DNA of 64,000 nt from an uncultured Alsobacter sp. (GCF_945952055.1 NZ_CAMFHB010000006.1:141152-205151), one strand, 5' to 3'. Positions 9,249 to 18,497 are shown, numbered from the stretch's first letter. Notes: generated by a model not told the origin, from the sequence alone. A program made the numbers and translations.

Positions 9249-9986
9249 ATGCATATTCTCGTCATCAATCCAAACACCACCGCGTCCATGACGGCCAAGA
9301 TCGGCGAGGCGGCCCGCGCGGTGGCGGCGCCCGGCACCGTGATCACGGCGGTCCAGCCCGCCAACGGGCCGGTCTCGATCGAGGGCTACTACGACGAGGC
9401 CTTCTGCATCCCGGGCGTGCTGGAGGAGATCGCCCGTGGCGAGGCGAACGGCGTGGCCGGCCATGTCATCGCCTGCTTCGACGACACGGGACTCGAGGCG
9501 GCCCGGTCCCTCGCCCGGGCGCCGGTGGTGGGCATCGGCGAGGCCGCCTACCACGTCGCCAGCATGCTCGGCCATCGGTTCAGCGTCGTGACGACGCTGT
9601 CGCGGTCGATCCCGTGCCTGGAGGTGAACCTGCTCAAATACGGCCTGGATCGCCGCTGCGCCCGCATCCGCGCCGCCGAGGTTCCCGTGCTCGAACTCGA
9701 GAACCCGGCATCCGACGCGGCCCGCCGGATCGGCGAGGAGATCGAGCGTGCGAAGGCGGAGGACCACGCCGATGCCATCGTGCTCGGCTGCGCCGGCATG
9801 GCCGATCTTGCCGCCGTGCTGTCCGAGCGCCACGGGCTGCCCGTCGTCGACGGCGTCGCCGCGGCCGTGAAACTCGTCGAGGGCATGGCATCGATCGGCC
9901 TCAAGACCTCCAAGCGCGGCGGCTATGCGCCCCCCGGCCCCAAGGTCTACCGTGGCATCTTCGCGGATGCCGCTCCCAAGGGGTGA
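9249..9986 (+). CDS. Asp/Glu/hydantoin racemase family protein
   Basis: 245 aa from ATG 9249; an in-frame GTG at 9240 overlaps the permease stop and could be used instead. The N-terminus ILVINPNTTASMT is the hallmark of this family. The two catalytic cysteines are present at Cys76 (VIACFDDTG) and Cys181 (VLGCAGMA), spaced as in hydantoin racemase. It most likely epimerises a 5-substituted hydantoin or related cyclic substrate so that the stereospecific hydantoinase downstream can use both isomers. Allantoin racemases share the same fold and motifs, so the exact substrate is open. Confidence 0.87.
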   Translation: MHILVINPNTTASMTAKIGEAARAVAAPGTVITAVQPANGPVSIEGYYDEAFCIPGVLEEIARGEANGVAGHVIACFDDTGLEAARSLARAPVVGIGEAAYHVASMLGHRFSVVTTLSRSIPCLEVNLLKYGLDRRCARIRAAEVPVLELENPASDAARRIGEEIERAKAEDHADAIVLGCAGMADLAAVLSERHGLPVVDGVAAAVKLVEGMASIGLKTSKRGGYAPPGPKVYRGIFADAAPKG

Positions 9987-9988
9987 TC

Positions 9989-10834
9989 ATGAACCAGGAC
10001 ATCACCATCAGGGCGATGTCCCGGGCCGAGCTCGACGTCGCCACCGATTGGGCGGCGGCCGAGGGCTGGAACCCGGGCCTCGCCGATGCCGACGCCTTCC
10101 TCGCCACCGACCCCGGCGGCTTCCTGATGGCTTTCGTCGGCGACCGGCCGGCGGCGTGCATCAGCGTCGTGGCCTATGCCAACAGCTTCGGATTCCTGGG
10201 CTTCTACATCGCGACGCCCGAGTTTCGGGGCCGCGGCATCGGCTGGCAGCTCTGGCAGGCCGGCATGGGTCGGCTCGCCGGGCGCACCGTGGGCCTCGAC
10301 GGCGTGGTCGCGCAGCAGGACAACTACCGCAAGTCCGGCTTCGCGCTGGCCCATCGCAACGTCCGCTACGCCGGCGTCGCGCGGGCCGACATGCCGCAGG
10401 ACCCGCGCCTCGCGCGGATCGGGCAGGGCATCCTGCCGTCCGTGGTCGCCTATGACCGCGCCTTCTTCCCCGTGCCCCGCGACGGTTTCGTCGGGCGCTG
10501 GACGCGGGACGGCGGCCGCACCGGCTGGTGCCTCGTCGAGGACGGCGAAGTCCGCGGCTATGGCGTGATCCGCAAGGCGCGCCAGGGCTACAAGATCGGC
10601 CCGCTGTTCGCCGACGATCCGCGCGACGCCGACCTGCTGTTCCGGGCCCTCGCGTCGGGCGTGAAGGGCGAGGAGATCGCGCTCGATCCGCCCGAGCCCA
10701 ACGACGAGGCCATCGCGCTGGCCGAGCGCCACGACCTGTCGCCGGTGTTCGAGACCGCGCGCATGTATCGCGGCGCTGACCCCGGCCTGCCGCTCGACCG
10801 CATCTTCGGCATCACGACGTTCGAGCTGGGTTGA
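9989..10834 (+). CDS. Two-domain GNAT N-acetyltransferase (YitH-like)
   Basis: 281 aa, starting 2 bp after the racemase stop. The N-terminal half is a GNAT fold with the acetyl-CoA loop in FYIATPEFRGRGIGWQLWQAG. The second half (from about residue 165, GFVGRWTRDGGR…GYGVIRKARQGYKIGPLFADD…) resembles the Acetyltransf_18 domain. It may acetylate an amine made during degradation of the imported compound; that role is inference from the operon. Tight spacing with the racemase supports a shared pathway. Confidence 0.85.
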   Translation: MNQDITIRAMSRAELDVATDWAAAEGWNPGLADADAFLATDPGGFLMAFVGDRPAACISVVAYANSFGFLGFYIATPEFRGRGIGWQLWQAGMGRLAGRTVGLDGVVAQQDNYRKSGFALAHRNVRYAGVARADMPQDPRLARIGQGILPSVVAYDRAFFPVPRDGFVGRWTRDGGRTGWCLVEDGEVRGYGVIRKARQGYKIGPLFADDPRDADLLFRALASGVKGEEIALDPPEPNDEAIALAERHDLSPVFETARMYRGADPGLPLDRIFGITTFELG

Positions 10835-10928
10835 GAGCGCGTGGTTTCGCTCGATCCGTTTGCCCACCATACGGGGGCTGGTCCTTGGCGGACACGTTGC
10901 CGTTTCAGACACACGAGGGGGGACTTCC

Positions 10929-12368
10929 ATGGCGACCTATGACCTTGCGATCCGGGGCGGCACCGTGGTGACCGCCGCCGACGTGACGCGTTGCGACATC
11001 GGCATCAAGGACGGACTCGTCGCCGTGCTCGCCGGGGCGGTGACCGACGCGGACACGGTGGTCGACGCGTCCGGCCTTCTCGTCATGCCCGGCGGGATCG
11101 ACAGCCACGTGCACCTCGCCCAGAAGGCCTATGGCGCGCAGATGGCCGACGGCTTCGAGACCGGCTCGCGCTCGGCGGTGGCCGGCGGCAACACCACGAT
11201 CATCCCCTTCGCGATCCAGCCGAAGGGCGCGTCCCTGCGCGAGAGCGTGAAGGCCTACCACAAGGAGGCCGACGGGCAGTGCCTCGTCGACTACGGCTTC
11301 CATCTCATCGTCACCGACCCGTCTCCCACGGTGCTCGGACAGGAACTGCCCGCGCTGGTGGCCGACGGCTACAGCTCGTTCAAGGTCTTCATGACCTATG
11401 ACGACATGGTCCTGAACGACCGCGAGCTGCTCGAGGTGTTCGACTGCGCGCGGCGCGAGAAGGCGCTCGTGATGGTCCACTGCGAGGGCTACGACGCGAT
11501 CCGCTTCATGACCGAGCGCCTCGAGGCGGCCGGCAAGACGGCGCCCTACTATCATGCGGTGTCGCGGCCGCAGATCGTGGAGCGGGAGGCGGCCCACCGC
11601 GCCATCTCCCATTCCGAGCTCATCGACGTGCCGATCATGATCGTGCACGTGTCGGGTCGCGAGGCGATGGAGCAGATCCGCTGGGCCCAGCAGCGCGGCC
11701 TCAAGGTCTATGGCGAGACCTGCACCCAGTACATCTCGCTCACCGCGGACGACCTCAAGGGCCTCAACATGGACGAGAGCGGGGGCAAGTATGTCTGCTC
11801 GCCGCCGCCGCGCACGCGGGCCGACTGGGACGCCATCTGGGAGGGCATCCAGACGGGGGTGTTCCAGACCTTCTCGTCCGACCACTGCCCCTATTTCTAC
11901 GAGGGCGACGTCGGCAAGCTGAACCCGAAGGCGCGCACCTCCTTCAAGTGGGTGCCGAACGGCATTCCCGGCGTCGAGGTGCGCATGCCGATCCTGTTCT
12001 CGGAGGGCGTCGCAAAGGGCCGCATCACGCTCGAGCAGTTCGTGGCGCTGACCTCGACGAACCACGCCAAGATGTACGGGCTCTACCCCAGGAAGGGCTC
12101 GCTCGCGATCGGGGCCGACGCCGACATCGTGCTGTGGGATCCGAACCGCAAGGTCACCATCAGCCAGGCGCTGATGCACCACGGGTCCGACTACACGCCG
12201 TGGGAAGGCTTCGAGGTCACCGGCTGGCCGGTCGGGACCTTCCTGCGCGGCAAGCACGTCTACGACGACGGCAAGATCCTCGGCGGCCCGACGGACGGCC
12301 AGTTCCTGCCGCGCGGGCTGTCGCCCTACGCCAAGCCGCGGGGGACGGGGCCGGCCTACGAAGGGTGA
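10929..12368 (+). CDS. D-hydantoinase / dihydropyrimidinase-type cyclic amidohydrolase
   Basis: 479 aa. The metal ligands of the urease-like superfamily are all visible: HVH at 60-62, the carboxylated Lys152 (SSFKVFMTYDD), His184 (MVHCEG), His240 (IVHVSG) and Asp318 (SSDHCPY). It opens the ring of hydantoins or dihydropyrimidines to N-carbamoyl amino acids. It follows the GNAT gene after 94 bp, with a purine-rich ribosome site. No N-carbamoylase is nearby, so the next step must be encoded elsewhere or be done by an unrecognised enzyme. Within the family, D-hydantoinase, dihydropyrimidinase and phenylhydantoinase cannot be separated from motifs alone. Confidence 0.9.
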   Translation: MATYDLAIRGGTVVTAADVTRCDIGIKDGLVAVLAGAVTDADTVVDASGLLVMPGGIDSHVHLAQKAYGAQMADGFETGSRSAVAGGNTTIIPFAIQPKGASLRESVKAYHKEADGQCLVDYGFHLIVTDPSPTVLGQELPALVADGYSSFKVFMTYDDMVLNDRELLEVFDCARREKALVMVHCEGYDAIRFMTERLEAAGKTAPYYHAVSRPQIVEREAAHRAISHSELIDVPIMIVHVSGREAMEQIRWAQQRGLKVYGETCTQYISLTADDLKGLNMDESGGKYVCSPPPRTRADWDAIWEGIQTGVFQTFSSDHCPYFYEGDVGKLNPKARTSFKWVPNGIPGVEVRMPILFSEGVAKGRITLEQFVALTSTNHAKMYGLYPRKGSLAIGADADIVLWDPNRKVTISQALMHHGSDYTPWEGFEVTGWPVGTFLRGKHVYDDGKILGGPTDGQFLPRGLSPYAKPRGTGPAYEG

Positions 12369-12429
12369 GAAACGGAGGCCTCCGCCTCCGTCGGCAAGGC
12401 CGCCTCACAATTGACCTCGGCCTCTCCGC

Positions 12430-12517
12430 CGTCATCCCCGGGCCTGGCCCGGGGACCCACGACTTTGCCGGCACCATCCTCAAGTCGTGGGTGCCCGGGC
12501 CAAGCCCGGGCATGACG
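12430..12517. repeat. Palindromic repeat family A, copy 1 (88 bp)
   Basis: Outer arms CGTCATCC / catgacg and GC-rich CCCGGGC-type arms surround an inner CCACGACTT / AAGTCGTGG inverted repeat. Exactly the same length and layout recur at 21371-21458 and 37731-37818. It sits between the hydantoinase and the convergent GNAT gene and would fold into a long hairpin that could stop transcription from both sides. Confidence 0.88.
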
Positions 12518-12543
12518 CGCTGGAGAGATGGAGAGCTGATGGC

Positions 12544-13113
12544 TCACGCCGCGCGGCGGGCCTCGCCGTCGTTGGCCTGGGCCGCGACGAGCGCGGCCAG
12601 ATCCGGCGTCGGGGCGAGCTCACCGGTCGCGCTGACGAAGCCGCGCGCTCCCGCGAGGGCTCCATCCACCAGCTCGAGACCGAGGAACCGCTCCCGCTCG
12701 ACCGGGCCCGGCATCCACAGGCTCTCCGTGACCGCGGCCGAGAAGCCGAAGCGCTCGTAGTAGGGCGCATCGCCGACCAGCAGCACGGCCCGCGCACCGT
12801 CGACCGACGCCCGGTTGAGCGCCGCGCGCATCAGCGTGGCGCCGACGCCGCGGGAACGCTCGGTCTGGTCGACCGCCAGCGGGCCGAGCATCAGCGCGCG
12901 CCGGCCAGGGCCGGCGGCCACGTGCCACAGGCGGACGGTGCCGACGAGGCGGCCGTCCTCGTCCTGCGCCGTCAGGGCGAAGGAGGGGAGGCGGCCTTCG
13001 CGCAGGCGCTCGCAGGTCTTCAGGTGGCGCGCCGGGCCGAAGGCGGCATCCAGCAGCGCCTCGCGGGCGGCAACGTCGGCAAAGACTTCGTCACGGATCG
13101 TGATCGCGGCCAT
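12544..13113 (-). CDS. GNAT N-acetyltransferase (YhbS-like)
   Basis: 189 aa from ATG 13113. The motif LGPLAVDQTERSRGVGATLM is the acetyl-CoA-binding loop, and LLVGDAPYYERFGFS matches the YhbS branch of the superfamily. The gene stands alone downstream of ornithine decarboxylase on the same strand, separated by two hairpins. Target unknown; acetylation of a small metabolite or protein N-terminus is possible. Confidence 0.86.
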   Translation of the reverse strand: MAAITIRDEVFADVAAREALLDAAFGPARHLKTCERLREGRLPSFALTAQDEDGRLVGTVRLWHVAAGPGRRALMLGPLAVDQTERSRGVGATLMRAALNRASVDGARAVLLVGDAPYYERFGFSAAVTESLWMPGPVERERFLGLELVDGALAGARGFVSATGELAPTPDLAALVAAQANDGEARRAA

Positions 13114-13177
13114 GGTCGTGCTCCTTCCCCGCGGCGGCTTGGCCGCGGTTCGAAATCCGGGGGGCTTTCGGGAAGCT

Positions 13178-13256
13178 GGACCCGGTGAACCGGGTCCGAA
13201 GCGCGGGCGCGGGGAGGTGCGCGCCAGGACGGTGCGGGGCTCGCGCCCCGCCGTCC
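13178..13256 (-). terminator. Two hairpins after ornithine decarboxylase
   Basis: A GGACCCGGT…ACCGGGTCC hairpin at 13178-13197 and a longer one at 13227-13256 (GGACGG…GGGGC/GCCCC…CCGTCC) lie between the decarboxylase stop and the GNAT start. Neither has a clean T-run, so they may act as weak terminators or RNA stabilisers. Confidence 0.5.
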
Positions 13257-13292
13257 TCCAGTCGTCCTGCACCAGAGACCCTGGTGGAGGGA

Positions 13293-14423
13293 TCAGATCA
13301 CGTAGGATCGCAGCGGCGGGAAGCCGTTGAAGGCCACGGCCGAGTAGGTGGTCGTGTAGGCCCCGGTCCCTTCGATCAGCACCTTGTCGCCGATCTCCAG
13401 GCTGACGGGGAGCCAGTACGGCTCCTTCTCGTACATCACGTCGACCGAGTCGCAGGTCGGGCCCGCGAGCACGCAGGGGACCTTGTCGTCGCCGTCGTGA
13501 TCCGTGCGGATCGGGTAGCGGATCGCCTCGTCCATCGTCTCGGCGAGACCGCCGAACTTGCCGATGTCGAGATAGACCCAGCGCACCTCGTCCTCTTCGG
13601 CCTTCTTCGAGACGAGGACGACCTCGGCCTCGATGACGCCCGCATTGCCGACCATGCCGCGGCCCGGCTCGATGATCGTCTCCGGAAGGCGGTTGCCGAA
13701 GTGCTTCGACAGCGCCCGGAAGATGGCGTTGCCGTAGCTCTTCACGCCCGGAACCGGCTTCAGGTACTTCGTCGGGAAGCCCCCGCCGAGGTTGACCATC
13801 GAGAGGTGGATGCCGCGCTCGGCGCACTCGCGGAAGATCGCGGAGGCCGAGGCGAGCGCCTGGTCCCAGGCGCCCGTGTCGCGCTGCTGCGAGCCGACGT
13901 GGAAGGAGACGCCATAGGCCTCCAGACCCAGACGGTGCGCATGCTCGAGCACGTCCGCGGCCATCTCCGGGACGCAGCCGAACTTGCGCGACAGCGGCCA
14001 CTCGGCGCCGACGCCGGCGCAGAGGATGCGGCAGAACACCTTCGAGCCCGGCGCGGCACGGCCGATCTTCTCCACCTCGGCGACGCAGTCGACCGCGAAG
14101 AGGCGGATGCCGAGGGCGTAAGCCCGCGCGACGTCACGCTCCTTCTTGATCGTGTTGCCGTAGGAGATGCGGTCCGGCGTGGCGCCGGCGGCCAGCGCCA
14201 TCTCGATCTCGGCGACCGACGCGGTGTCGAAGCACGAGCCGAGCGAGGCCAGCAGCGACAGCACCTCCGGCGCCGGGTTCGCCTTCACGGCGTAGAACAC
14301 GCGCGTGTCGGGAAGGGAGCGTGCGAAGGCGCGGTAGTTGTCGCGCACGACATCGAGGTCGAGCACCATGCAGGGCCCGTCGTCACGTCGGTTGCGCAGA
14401 AACTCACGGATGCGTGCGGTCAT
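13293..14423 (-). CDS. speF: Ornithine (lysine/ornithine) decarboxylase, group IV fold
   Basis: 376 aa from ATG 14423, which has a GGGGGA ribosome site; an upstream in-frame start would give 22 unlikely extra residues. The PLP lysine is Lys47 (FYAVKANP). HVGSQ (175-179), GGGFP (213-217) and EPGRG (252-256) bind the cofactor, and Cys324 in GPTCDSVD is the second active-site residue. The enzyme makes putrescine from ornithine (or cadaverine from lysine) in the cytosol. A long leader with its own promoter precedes it, as for speF genes of alphaproteobacteria. The symbol follows that usage; this is the eukaryotic-type enzyme, not the E. coli SpeF fold. Confidence 0.92.
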   Translation of the reverse strand: MTARIREFLRNRRDDGPCMVLDLDVVRDNYRAFARSLPDTRVFYAVKANPAPEVLSLLASLGSCFDTASVAEIEMALAAGATPDRISYGNTIKKERDVARAYALGIRLFAVDCVAEVEKIGRAAPGSKVFCRILCAGVGAEWPLSRKFGCVPEMAADVLEHAHRLGLEAYGVSFHVGSQQRDTGAWDQALASASAIFRECAERGIHLSMVNLGGGFPTKYLKPVPGVKSYGNAIFRALSKHFGNRLPETIIEPGRGMVGNAGVIEAEVVLVSKKAEEDEVRWVYLDIGKFGGLAETMDEAIRYPIRTDHDGDDKVPCVLAGPTCDSVDVMYEKEPYWLPVSLEIGDKVLIEGTGAYTTTYSAVAFNGFPPLRSYVI

Positions 14424-14865
14424 GGCACGGTCCCCCAAGGTCAAGCAGCGACACACGGTCGCCAGGTGGTTCCCGGGTGACGGTCCCACGACGCGGCGCG
14501 ATGGAGACGCCAGCGTCGGGTGAGGTCACCCGCAGCGAACTGCCTTGGATTGGATCGGCTTGGGGCCGCTCCGCACGCCTGGCAAGATGGACAAGCCTCT
14601 TCGGTGACCCGGCCTTTGGAGGGCCGGACGAGACCAAAAAAGCCCGCTCCGTCGTTGCTTTAAGCCACGTCCCCTGGGGAGAGCAGGGTACGCCGGTTTC
14701 GCCTCCGGCTGCTGGTCAGGGTTCGGAACGCGGCATTGCTGCCGGGATCATCGCCATCAGGGTTCCCACCCCGATAGTCCCGATCCTGTCCCGGGCGGCT
14801 GTCCGGCCTCTTGTCCGGATGCCCACCGACCAGCACGCGACCACAGGCACGTGCGAAATTGGGCG
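14424..14865 (-). ncRNA. Long structured leader of ornithine decarboxylase, candidate speF RNA element
   Basis: About 440 nt of untranslated RNA separates the promoter from the decarboxylase start. On the minus strand it contains several nested GC-rich inverted repeats (for example CCGGAC…GTCCGG-type arms near 14800-14820) and a GCGGGCTTTTTTGG tract at about 14635-14648 that resembles the end of an attenuator. Alphaproteobacterial group IV ornithine decarboxylase genes are known to carry the conserved speF leader of a few hundred nucleotides. Position, length and downstream gene all match; the assignment to that RNA family is inference because I cannot score the covariance model. Confidence 0.6.
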
Positions 14866-14871
14866 AGGCGA

Positions 14872-14900
14872 TACATAGGTCCCATGGCCCCTCCCTTCAA
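14872..14900 (-). promoter_or_regulatory. Sigma70-like promoter of ornithine decarboxylase
   Basis: On the minus strand TTGAAG at 14900-14895 and TATGTA at 14877-14872 are separated by exactly 17 bp. Transcription would begin near 14865, giving the 440 nt leader. The surrounding DNA is locally AT-richer than the region. Confidence 0.68.
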
Positions 14901-15105
14901 GTGAAATTTCCGACGATGTTTAAATTCGCTACTGCAAGGCCTAAGTCTCTGATATCTGGGTGTTCCCAAGCGCTTTCCCCATCGCCCAGGAAGGCCCGCC
15001 GGCGCGCCTTGCGCACACCGGGGCCGCCTTGCCGCCGCATGGGGGCGTGATTCTCATTCCGCTTCGACCGTCCGAAGCCGCTTCACTGCTCTGCGAGACC
15101 CGCCG

Positions 15106-16689
15106 ATGATTCCGTCACGCCGCGATTTCATGTCCAGCCTGATCGCGCTGTCCGCCGCTCTCGTGGGGGAGCGGGCCGCGGCCCAGACCGGCCCCGCCGC
15201 GCCCCCGCCGGCCCCGCCGGCGCCGGCGCCGCGCTTCGGCTACGACGACGTGGTGAACCGGGCCCGGGACCTCGCCTCCGTCCCCTACGACAACACTCCG
15301 CCGCCCCTGCCCGAGGCGCTGGCGAAGCTGGACTACGACGCCTACCGTGACATCCGCTTCCGTCCCGACCGCGCCATGCTCGGGGCCAATGGCGGCGCGT
15401 TCCGGATGCAGATGTTCCATCCGGGCTTCCTGTTCACGCGTCCCGTGACGGTCAACGTCATCCGCGACGGCGTGCCGGCGCCCGTGCCCTATTCGGCCAA
15501 CCTGTTCGACTACGGCCGCAACAAGTTCGATCGGCCGCTGCCGGTGAACCTGGGCTTCGCAGGCTTCCGCCTGCACTATCCGCTCAATGATCCCAAGGTG
15601 CAGGACGAGCTCATCTCCTTCCTGGGGGCGAGCTATTTCCGTTTCCTCGGCCGCAAGCAGCGCTACGGCCTCTCGGCCCGCGGGCTGGCGATCGGCGTGG
15701 GCGCGAAGGAGACCGAGGAATTCCCGGTGTTCCGCGAGTTCTGGATCGAGGCGCCGGGCCCGGAGGCGGACCGCGCCGTGATCTATGCCCTGCTGGACGG
15801 CGTGTCGGTCACCGGCGCCTACCAGTTCCTGGTCTACCCGGCGACGCAGTCGGTCGTGGACGTGACGATGACGCTGTTTCCGCGCCGGGCCATCCCGCGC
15901 ATCGGCATCGCCCCGCTGACCTCGATGTTCTACGTGGGCGAGAACGACCGGCGCTTCTTCGACGATTTCCGCCCCGAACTGCACGACAGTGACGGCCTGC
16001 TCATGCACACGGGGGCCGGCGAGTGGATCTGGCGGCCCTTGCGCAACGCCCGCGAGATCAGCCTGTCGAACTTCATGGACACGAACCCGCGCGGCTTCGG
16101 CCTGATGCAGCGCGACCGGATCTTCGAGCACTACCAGGACCTCGACCTCGGCTACGAGGCGCGGCCGAGCTACTGGGTCGAGCCGCGCGACAACTGGGGC
16201 GAGGGCTCCATCGAGCTCGCCGAGATCCCGACGGGCGACGAGACCAACGACAACATCGTGGCCTATTGGAAGCCCAAGGCCACCCCGGAGCAGGGCCAGC
16301 AGCTGATCTGGCGCTACCGCGTCACCTCGGTGCTGAACGATTTCGCGCTTCATCCCGGCGGGGCCGCCATCAACACGTGGCAGACCAGCGCGCGGGCGCT
16401 GGGCTCCACCGAGCCCGCGGCGCCCGGCACCCGGCGCTTCATCATCGACTTCGCCGGTGGCGACCTGGGCTACTATCTCACCGATCCCGACAAGGTGCAG
16501 ATCGTGCCCAGCATCAGCAACGGCCGCATCCTGCGCACCTTCCTGACGCCCAACCCGCGCCTCGACGGCTTCCGCGCCGGCATCGACGTGGCCGTGGACA
16601 AGGGCCAGTCGGCCGATCTGCGCGCCTTCCTCAAGGCCGGAAACCGGGCCCTGACGGAAACATGGACGTTCCCCTGGCGGGCCGAGTAG
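15106..16689 (+). CDS. opgG: Periplasmic glucan biosynthesis protein OpgG/MdoG
   Basis: 527 aa, the usual length. A twin-arginine motif (SRRDFMSS) with a hydrophobic stretch and AAAQ cleavage site is followed by a Pro-rich linker. Two beta-sandwich domains then carry the MdoG pattern (FGYDDVVNRARDLA…, …FLGASYFRFLGRKQRYGLSARGLAIG…, …WIWRPLRNAREIS…). It shapes osmoregulated periplasmic glucans by acting on the nascent beta-glucan backbone. The partner glucosyltransferase OpgH is not in the window; alphaproteobacteria often place it elsewhere. Confidence 0.93.
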   Translation: MIPSRRDFMSSLIALSAALVGERAAAQTGPAAPPPAPPAPAPRFGYDDVVNRARDLASVPYDNTPPPLPEALAKLDYDAYRDIRFRPDRAMLGANGGAFRMQMFHPGFLFTRPVTVNVIRDGVPAPVPYSANLFDYGRNKFDRPLPVNLGFAGFRLHYPLNDPKVQDELISFLGASYFRFLGRKQRYGLSARGLAIGVGAKETEEFPVFREFWIEAPGPEADRAVIYALLDGVSVTGAYQFLVYPATQSVVDVTMTLFPRRAIPRIGIAPLTSMFYVGENDRRFFDDFRPELHDSDGLLMHTGAGEWIWRPLRNAREISLSNFMDTNPRGFGLMQRDRIFEHYQDLDLGYEARPSYWVEPRDNWGEGSIELAEIPTGDETNDNIVAYWKPKATPEQGQQLIWRYRVTSVLNDFALHPGGAAINTWQTSARALGSTEPAAPGTRRFIIDFAGGDLGYYLTDPDKVQIVPSISNGRILRTFLTPNPRLDGFRAGIDVAVDKGQSADLRAFLKAGNRALTETWTFPWRAE

Positions 16690-16798
16690 CGTCGGCAGGC
16701 TCCGAACCGCGGGCGGCCTCGCGCTGTGCGCTATCGCACACCGCTACGGTGCCGATGACGGCAGCCTCGCAGCTTCAGTCAGTCTGGAGATCTGCGTC

Positions 16799-17284
16799 AT
16801 GGCCGTCAGCAACGATGCCGTCCGCCAATGGATCGCCTACTACCAGGCCCTTCACTCGGCCGAGGATGTGCTGCCTGCCCGCGAACACGCGTTCCGCGAC
16901 TGCAAGGCGTTCCGCAACGTCGGCAGCAACTCCGTCGACGAGTCCCTGGCGGCCGCCGAGCATTACCTCTTCGCCCGGTACATGGTCAGCAACGGGATCG
17001 TCAGCCAGCGCCAGATGAACATCATGATCGCCGGCTACGACGCGGTGAAGATCGCGGCCCAGCAGTCGCCGCAGCTCGAGGTCCTGATGCGCCACAACAA
17101 GGACAATCCGACCTCCAAGGCGTCCGCGGACTCCATCGCGTGGGGCCTCAAGGGGGCGGAGGAAGGCGCGGAGGACTTCCGGACGCAGAATCCGGGCGCC
17201 TCGCCGCCGGGCTGGAACTGGGACGCCATGAAGTTCGGCGGAGCGACGGACAAGGCCGTCGAGCTCGCCAAGAAGACCTACTGA
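16799..17284 (+). CDS. Conserved-looking hypothetical protein, 161 aa
   Basis: A GGAG ribosome site precedes the ATG. The product is soluble, acidic to neutral and mostly helical, with no signal peptide or membrane segment. Pattern such as ARYMVSNGIVSQRQMNIMIAGYDAVKIAAQ suggests an amphipathic helical bundle. I do not recognise the family. It stands between opgG and a convergent deacetylase gene with no clear operon partner. Confidence 0.7.
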   Translation: MAVSNDAVRQWIAYYQALHSAEDVLPAREHAFRDCKAFRNVGSNSVDESLAAAEHYLFARYMVSNGIVSQRQMNIMIAGYDAVKIAAQQSPQLEVLMRHNKDNPTSKASADSIAWGLKGAEEGAEDFRTQNPGASPPGWNWDAMKFGGATDKAVELAKKTY

Positions 17285-17311
17285 GTCGCGAGGATCGCGG
17301 CCCCCGGGCCG

Positions 17312-18220
17312 TCAGGCGGGGTGGGTCTTCCTCCAGTGGTCGGCGATGTCGATGCGCCGGGTCACCCAGACCTTGTCGTGCTTCAGCACGTAGTCGAGGA
17401 AGCGTTCCAGCGCCGCGGCGCGGCCGGGGCGTCCGACCAGGCGGCAGTGCAGGCCCACGTTGAACATCTTGGGCGATCCCTCGACGCCTTCCGCATAGAG
17501 CACGTCGAAGGAATCCTTCAGGTAGCTGAAGAACTGGTCCCCGCTGTTGAAGCCTTGGGGCGTCGCGAAGCGCATGTCGTTGGAATCGAGGGTGTAGGGC
17601 AGGATCAGGTGCGGTCCCTTGGGGCCCCGCACCCAGTAGGGGAGGTCGTCGGCATAGCTGTCCGACGAATAGGCGAAGCCGCCTTCCTCCATCACCAGCT
17701 TCGTCGTGTTCATCGAGCAACGCCCGAGATACCAACCGGTCGGGCGTGAGCCGGTCACCTCGGTGTGAATCCGGATCGCCTCCATGAGGTGGCGGCGCTC
17801 CTCCTCCTCGGGCATGTCCTTGTACTCGACCCACTTGTAGCCGTGCGAGGCGATCTCCCAGCCGGCCTCCTGCATGGCGGCGACCTGCTCGCGCCCGCGC
17901 ATCATCGCCGTGGCCACGCCATAGACGGTGACCGGCATCTTGCGGCGGGTGAACATGCGCCACAGCCGCCAGAAGCCGGCCCGGGCGCCGTACTCGTAGA
18001 TCGACTCCATATTCCAGTGGCGCTGGCCCGGCCATGGTGCCGCCCCGACGATCTCCGAGAGGAAGGCCTCCGACGCCGCGTCGCCGTGCAGGACGTTGTT
18101 CTCGCCGCCTTCCTCGTAGTTGATCACGAACTGGACGCAGATCCGCGCACCGCCGGGCCAGCGCGGATCGGGCGGATTGCGCCCATAGCCGGTCATGTCG
18201 CGCGGGTAGATGTCAGTCAT
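17312..18220 (-). CDS. Polysaccharide-deacetylase-family hydrolase, PuuE (allantoinase)-like
   Basis: 302 aa from ATG 18220, which begins MTDIYPRDMTGYG as PuuE-type proteins do; the longer frame upstream runs through repeat DNA. The NodB-like barrel shows VNYEEGGE-type first strand (here VINYEEGGENN), the SHGYKW metal-site motif and LHCRLVGRPGRA near the end. Members hydrolyse allantoin or related cyclic ureides rather than polysaccharides. Allantoin is a hydantoin derivative, so a link to the hydantoinase island 6 kb away is plausible but not shown by operon structure. Confidence 0.85.
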   Translation of the reverse strand: MTDIYPRDMTGYGRNPPDPRWPGGARICVQFVINYEEGGENNVLHGDAASEAFLSEIVGAAPWPGQRHWNMESIYEYGARAGFWRLWRMFTRRKMPVTVYGVATAMMRGREQVAAMQEAGWEIASHGYKWVEYKDMPEEEERRHLMEAIRIHTEVTGSRPTGWYLGRCSMNTTKLVMEEGGFAYSSDSYADDLPYWVRGPKGPHLILPYTLDSNDMRFATPQGFNSGDQFFSYLKDSFDVLYAEGVEGSPKMFNVGLHCRLVGRPGRAAALERFLDYVLKHDKVWVTRRIDIADHWRKTHPA

Positions 18221-18313
18221 GGCGGTGCTCCTCGAGGTCGCCCCAGCGAACAGGGTCTCGCCCACGCTGGCAAGAGGCCTGCCAGGTATGGGGGCTCCGG
18301 GGGACGGGGTGGG

Positions 18314-18434
18314 TTGTGAATTGCGAATGGCGAGTAGCGAGGAGCGATAGGGGCCGTGCGAAGGAAAGGCGGTTGCCATTCTCCGTCTGCGCCGTTCCCC
18401 ACGCGCTACCTCGCCGTTCGCTACTCGCTCTCTC
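18314..18434. repeat. Inverted intergenic repeat, family C
   Basis: Arms containing GCGAATGGCGAGTAGCGAG (left) and its near-complement CTCGCCGTTCGCTACTCGC (right) enclose about 70 bp. Only one copy is in the window. It lies between two divergent genes and looks like a small non-coding palindromic element. Confidence 0.6.
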
Positions 18435-18497
18435 CCCTGGTCACACGCCCTTCGCTCCCCGGTTTCCCCCGGGGCCCCGACGCCCTACACTGTCGCC

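Noticed and set aside
14640..14870. Possible SRP, RNase P or 6S RNA gene
   Set aside because: None of the hallmark sequences (such as the GGTCAGG-TCCGGAAGG loop of SRP RNA) is present; the leader interpretation explains the structure better.
14757..14969. 70-codon minus-strand frame over the decarboxylase leader
   Set aside because: It begins upstream of the predicted transcription start, so it cannot be the reading frame of that transcript.
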